From Citrus sinensis (lineage: Eukaryota; Streptophyta; Magnoliopsida; Sapindales; Rutaceae): a DNA stretch of 64,000 nucleotides. The notes below the pieces were generated by a model. The model had not been told where the DNA came from, made no database searches, and was given only the letters and a program-made list of their open reading frames with translations. The stretch covers positions 24,758,501 to 24,822,500 of the forward strand of contig NC_068562.1 in assembly GCF_022201045.2 (NCBI RefSeq), written 5' to 3'. Below are positions 59,012-64,000 of the stretch, in pieces; positions within the stretch are counted from its first letter, which is position 1; every line of letters begins with the position of its first letter. Made by a program: the position numbers and the translations under genes.

Positions 59012-59878
59012 GGGAAATTTGTAACCTACCTCCAAATAAATTGACATTTTGCACCGTGTCCCCAACAAATTTGACTTGTTGCACTGCGCACCCAAAAAAA
59101 TTGACATTTTTGCACCACGCCCCCAATTCCGTTATTTTCTCAGTTAAGTTTAACGGCTCCGTTTAACTTTTGATTGAATGACAAAAATGCCCCTCTATGT
59201 AAAAAAACAAAATTTTTAGCTCATTTAATTTTTTAAGGTTTTTTGTTTCAATTGCAATAAAAAAAAAAAACAATTCTTCTTACATGTTCATTGTCACCAC
59301 TATTATTTTTTCTTTAATTTTTTAAAGATTTTTTTTCAATTTTAATAAAAAAAATTCTTGTTACATGTACATTTGTCACCACTATTATTTTCCTTTAATT
59401 TTTTTAAAGATCTTTATTTCAATTGCAATAAAAAAAATTTCTTGTTACACGTACTTTGTCACCACTATTATTTTTTCTTTAATTTTTTAAAGATTTTTAT
59501 TTCAATTTTAATAAAAAAAATTCTTGTTACATGTACATTTATCACCACTATTATTTTCCTTTAATTTTTTAAAGATTTTTATTTTAATTGTAATAAAAAA
59601 ATTTCTTGTTACATGTACATTGTCACCACTATTATTTTTTCTTTAATTTTTTAAAGATTTTTATTTTAATTACAATAAAGAGAATTCCCATTAAAATTAA
59701 TTTAAGGAATAAACTTCCAATTTTACCCCTCCACCGTTAAACTTAACTGAGAAAATAACGGAATTGGGGGCGTGGTGCAAAAATATCAATTTTTTTGGGT
59801 GCGCAGTGCAACAAGTCAAATTTGTTAGGGACGCGGTGCAAAATGTCAATTTATTTGGGGGTAGGTTACAAATTTCCC
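59012..59878. mobile_element. Mutator-like MITE with TIRs made of tandem 30-bp units
   Basis: The ends are GGGAAATTTGTAACCTACC and its inverted copy; the inverted repeats extend about 150 bp. A perfect 10-bp direct repeat CACTTTATTT flanks the element (59002-59011 and 59879-59888), so the duplication is 9 or 10 bp. Each TIR contains three tandem units of about 30 bp, each with AATTTGAC or AAATTGAC, TTGCAC and a CCCC/ACCC end. The core has about five copies of an 82-bp repeat. No transposase. Confidence 0.92.
59262..59690. repeat. 82-bp tandem repeat, about five copies
   Basis: The phrase GTCACCACTATTATTTT recurs at 59293, 59375, 59458, about 59540 and 59622, spacing 81-83 bases, each with TTCTTGTTACATGTAC before and TTTAATTTTTTAAAGATTTT after. 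It lies inside the MITE. Confidence 0.9.
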
Positions 59879-59988
59879 CACTTTATTTTATGTTGGGAAA
59901 AAAAAAAGGTTAGCTCTTATTCAATCACACATAAATGAATTTAGGTTGGGGAAAGAATTTTCTCAACCGACCAAACTGATTATGAAAT

Positions 59989-60133
59989 CGTTTTTTTTTT
60001 TTTTTTGAAGAGGTAAGGGGTGGGTCAAACTCAAATAATTTTTATTTTTCTTTATTTCTCCTAAAACTCGAACTCGGGTGGTCAGTTGCTACAAGTTTCA
60101 TATTGTTACCAATCCAACCATGTCCTTGGGGGT
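59989..60133 (-). mobile_element. tRNA-derived SINE, 145 bp, with 12-bp target duplication
   Basis: A perfect 12-bp direct repeat TGATTATGAAAT flanks it (59977-59988 and 60134-60145). The + strand starts with a T run (59991-60006), i.e. the poly-A tail of a minus-strand insertion. On the minus strand an A-box-like TGGTTGGATTGG and a B-box GAGTTCGAGTTTT are correctly spaced for a pol III promoter. A related, more decayed copy is in intron 3 of the PLP-enzyme gene (6975-7121). Confidence 0.87.
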
Positions 60134-60145
60134 TGATTATGAAAT

Positions 60146-63100
60146 AGATTTCCTTCTTCATAAAATTAATAAGATAAATAAAATAAAATAAAACTAAATG
60201 GGAAAAAAAAATTGAAAACTGAATCAAATGAGTCCAATTTGTTATTGTACTTTGAGCTAGGCTAGAATACATTCAAACAATACCAAATCGACCAGTGCAG
60301 TTGGACTTCGATCCGTTTTAAGAAAAATCAACTGAACTTGAATATCTTTTTGAACTTATTTATTCTACTTGAATATATTACAATTAAAAGTCTATTGGGA
60401 TTCTACATATATATACACTTTTAACACAGAATAAAAATGTCTCACATATTAGTTCGAAAATCTAACCTCACGTCCAATCAACGAAAAATCTATTCGTCGT
60501 CAACAAGTTTTTAAGATATAGAATTAAAATAAACCCATCTGGAGCTAGACCTAATGCCCATAAAATGAATTTAATCATTCTCAACGATAGCATTGTTCTA
60601 GCTTCATAGCAACATAGAAAAATAGAAACATATGTAAATGTGTAACATCCAACTAATTGAGGTCAACAAAAGAAAAAGAAAATATGATGCAATGCAATAA
60701 ATGAAGGAAACAGAAAACATAAATTTGTTTGGTCTCAGTAATAAATATTCCTACACGTGCATATAACACTATAGACATTAGACAAGGACGGCGACGTTTA
60801 AAGCACGCTATTGACCCATTCCCTAGATTCTATTAATTTCATGTTAATTAATTGTAGTTTCAAAAGTGTTTTGGACGATCGATCATGATTCATTTTATTA
60901 GTGGAGGCATTTAAAGACGGTAACTTTTATTAGATTTGCATAATTGACCATATTATTGATACCTTATTTAATAATCAAATTAAACGTAAAGAATTCGTTG
61001 CTTCCAAAAACTACCTTTTTATTGCCCTTATTGGCAGAACTAGCCTTTTGGTTCGGTTGGATTCACTAAATTAAATTTTTAAAATTAAAGAACAAACATA
61101 AGGATTATAATAAACAAACTATAAAACTTAAACAAAATTATGAAAAAAAATGAGAGGCCCAAATGTAAAATTCTCATGAAATAAGTGAAAATTCAATTCA
61201 AATTCTGAAAATTTCCATTCTTTTTTCCCACGCATTCATATTTATTGGAGTATCCATCGCCCAGATGTATGGTGATTGTGGCCTTTTTTTTGTTGTTAAT
61301 TTAGAGATGATAAGTGGTTTTATCTCGGAATTGTTGCTTCCAATTATCTTTGCATAAAGTTTGTAGTAATTATTTACTCGCAAGGTGAAGCATGAAACTT
61401 ATTAACTTACAATAAGACTGGCAAATTCACATTTTGGTGCTTACAATACAATAAAGTAAAACGGCAATTTGGCAATGTGAGAGTTATTGGAATTGAAGTG
61501 GGAATGCTAAAACAAGGAAGGTAGCAAAGAAGGGGCCAAGAAAGATGCATACACACTTTCCAATCTTGGCAAACATAACATAATTAGAAATTGGCTGCAA
61601 AACTATTAATTAAATCAACTAAAAACTTAAACAAAAGAGAGAAAAAAATAAAAATTAGAAAAAAAATAAAATTTGGAATAGGCAAGAGTATAGTCAAGAG
61701 CCTGATGTCACACGACCATGCTGTGCTTCCATTTGCTTAGAAAGATTAAAAGGAATATGCTAAAATAGGTACATATCCATCTATTCTACAGAGCAGTGCA
61801 GAATGAACTATATATAATCCTACTGCGATTTAAATGTTTGAATTGTAACAAGTTGCAAGTGTGAAGGCAAAGTTGATTGTGCATGACCACCCGAATAAAG
61901 CACACCACCAAAGACGCATCAAAACAAAATTTTTCGAAGAATAAACACCCTAAGTTGCGAAAAACAAGTTATTGAAAAGTCCACCAGTCTGACCCCTATT
62001 ATTGATAAAGACCAACTAGAGTATACTACCGAAGAGATCTTACTGATCAAAACAAAATAATAATAATAATAATAATTAAAAAAAAATTAAAAACAGACAA
62101 GAAACTAGCAACTTTAAGCTAAATTTTGAACTAGATAGGCTACAACCCTATGACCAGTATACTAAAGATTACTTGATTAAAGCCCCTATGACTCCACAGT
62201 TTACCCTTTCCAGTTTCTAATGAAGAGGAAGAGGATGGAAAGAAGAAATTTTCTTGTGCCAAAATGACAGAGCGATTCAATTAGCTTAATAAATTATAAA
62301 ATAATGCAAGCCAATTTTAGTCTTTCAAATGCCAATCCAATATAAAAGAGAATGCAATAGGAGTTAGCAAGAGAGCTGAGGCCATGAGTTGGGTCTTAGA
62401 CGAGCTTCAAAGGGCCCCAGGAGAGAGTGGGGATACCCAATTCTAAAGACGCACTGGGCATTCCCAAATATTCATGCATGGCAAAATAAAGGTGCAACTG
62501 TACATACCAGAACCAACAGAAGATCCTGCTACTGTTCTGCTGAAAGGCACCACTGCATTCTCTTCTCCAAGAAATAAAAGCAAGGGGGAAAATTCTCAAA
62601 AAAAAAATAGTTAGCATCAACGTCAACAACAGCGACTAGCACCAGCAACCTATATGACTTCACTTCATGAGGAAACTACGTCTATACCATAAGAAGAGGA
62701 GTGCAACAAAGTACAATTTTAGTGATCCAAGAGCCAGCATTCAACAGTTGCTGACAAAAAGGCAAGAACTGGTTCTATAACAACATTATGCCCCAAGACA
62801 TTGTCACTGAAGACAATGTTGGAAGCATCGGAAGAAGATGACGCAGATATGAAAAATGGAAAAACCAGTTATAAGATGGTAATAATAGCAAGTGCAATAC
62901 TTAAGAAAGTAGAAACTGATGAGGCAAAGTTCCAAACCACTGGACACTAGTTTGAGAATATTTTACATAAGGAGGATGGCAAAGGAGAATAGGAGATAGT
63001 CAATAGAGTGGCAGCTTTAAAAAGAGAACGACCAGCCACCAAAAGAAAGAAATAAATAAAAAACACCAACAATTATAAGTATGTGCCAAGATCAAATAGA

Positions 63101-63291
63101 AAACAGTCTTATCTACATGTTATGAGTTAAAAAAGAAAGCAACCCATGTTAAGAAAAACTAAAATACATAAAGGGAAGGTCAAATTGCATTTGCAGAAGC
63201 TGCAGATACATATAAGCTCAATAAGCACCATGACAGCTTGTCAGAATCAGGAAAATTTTTAACTATGACCATTAAAAGATACATGCTTCAT
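60146..63291. other. Intergenic region and 3' flank of the CCCH zinc-finger gene
   Basis: No supportable gene. The right part (perhaps from about 62400) could be 3' UTR or downstream sequence of the leftward-reading gene. The frames at 62389-62629 have no family signs. A (TAA)n run is at about 62056-62075. Confidence 0.4.
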
Positions 63292-64000
63292 TCAGCCCTT
63301 CCGTGATTTTTCCACATAAGCCTGCAATAGGAATGAAATTATGGAGCAGTCAAGAAATATTATTAAAATAAAAAACTGGCACTTCATGCAAAATATTTTT
63401 GCTAAAAACTAATGATTCTCCAATTAAAAGGACAATAAATCTTGTTAAAAAATGATGGACAGTAATTGAATCCTATAATTTGAAAGGGTTTAATATATTG
63501 AAAGTAAAGTTTTGCTATCTATTAGAGCTACAAAGTTTTTTGTTTGAAAAAAAAAAAAAAAAAAACCCTCAAGAGCCAGAAAGATGGTAAAGAAGAAAAC
63601 TGATGAAGGAGAAAAGACGTTGTTACTGAATTTGCCAGTAGCTTCATAACTAAACAAGCAAGACCGAACACACCTGAACAAGTTTGGTAAGCTTAGATTT
63701 CGAAAATGACAAATACTGATCAATCTTCTCCTGTGTTTGAGGAATATTAGCAGCCCCCTGCATCGTACCAATAACCTTGTCCACTACTTTCTTCACTATG
63801 TTTTTGTAAGCATCTTTGTTAATTTGACCTTCTTTCCATGTTGGTTTTAGAAGCTCCTTAACAAACTCTGCCAGCGCAAATTTAAATGCTCGAAGGCCCT
63901 TAGTATCCTTGCTTTTCTTGCCCTCGTCAGCCTTGTCATCCTTGTCATCTCCATCTGTTTTCTGCACCTCACCATTTTCTTGTGGAACCTTATTCTCTGC
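63292..64000 (-). CDS. 3' end of a plant CCCH zinc-finger protein gene (C3H38/C3H55-like), cut by the window edge
   Basis: Two exons are visible on the minus strand: one from beyond 64000 down to 63674, ending KLTKLVQ before GTGTGT, and a last exon 63321-63292 encoding AYVEKSRKG and a stop; the junction keeps the frame and has GT..AG ends. The visible 119 or so residues begin with a Lys/Asp-rich linker (DGDDKDDKADEGKKSKDTKG) followed by a helical C-terminal domain (FALAEFVKELLKPTWKEGQI, KNIVKKVVDKVIGTMQ, PQTQEKIDQYLSFSKSKLTK). I know this SRI-like ending from plant proteins annotated as zinc finger CCCH domain-containing 38 and 55, probably nuclear RNA-binding proteins. The zinc fingers lie outside the window. 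Function is inferred from that resemblance only. Confidence 0.72.

Noticed and set aside
1..64000. CRISPR array, bacterial operon or defence system
   Set aside because: The window is plant nuclear DNA; the repeats are minisatellites and transposon parts, and there is no spacer structure or cas gene.

Overview
The window is nuclear DNA of a flowering plant. The genes have typical plant introns (GT..AG, AT-rich) and all the recognisable products are eudicot-type. The spaces between genes are AT-rich and full of plant transposon relics. A woody eudicot such as Citrus would fit, but the sequence alone does not prove the species.

Six protein-coding genes are well supported, one of them cut by the window edge. 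From left to right they are: a five-exon PLP-dependent class V aminotransferase / cysteine-desulfurase-like gene (5634-8082, +); a pectin methylesterase/invertase inhibitor (11566-12126, -); the chromatin assembly factor 1 WD40 subunit FAS2 (12 exons, 35765-40980, +); a proline-rich single-pass membrane protein of the TED7 type (41705-42679, -); a trichome birefringence-like (TBL) wall-polysaccharide O-acetyltransferase (3 exons, 44465-47423, -); and a HECATE-type bHLH factor (55881-56639, +). At the right edge lies the 3' end of a gene for a plant CCCH zinc-finger protein (63292 to beyond 64000, -). FAS2 and the TED7-like gene converge tail to tail. There is no operon-like logic; the genes are independent. 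Their themes are chromatin replication (FAS2), cell-wall modification (inhibitor, TED7-like, TBL) and developmental regulation (HECATE).

The rest is largely mobile DNA. It includes a hAT transposase remnant (509-838); a complete solo LTR with 5-bp target duplication that carries two minisatellites (8942-10509); and a decayed L1-type LINE (about 13085-20460, -) interrupted by two non-autonomous hAT elements (15120-15836 and 17592-18605). A 6.1-kb CACTA element (21989-28076) contains a short membrane-protein reading frame and a nested Mutator-like MITE (26938-27963). A 3.5-kb Mutator-like element (about 29978-33442) is built largely of a 155-bp tandem array. Beside it is a piece of plastid ycf2 inserted in the nucleus (33545-34214). 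Two more long-TIR Mutator-like MITEs lie at 34872-35456 and 59012-59878, and several tRNA-derived SINEs are present, one of them in a FAS2 intron.

I found no prokaryote-style system, CRISPR array or gene cluster. The more unusual items are the MITEs whose terminal inverted repeats are themselves short tandem repeats, the duplicated GTAAAC/GTTTAC palindrome just ahead of the PLP-enzyme start codon, and the membrane-protein fragment with a duplicated 3' part inside the CACTA element.
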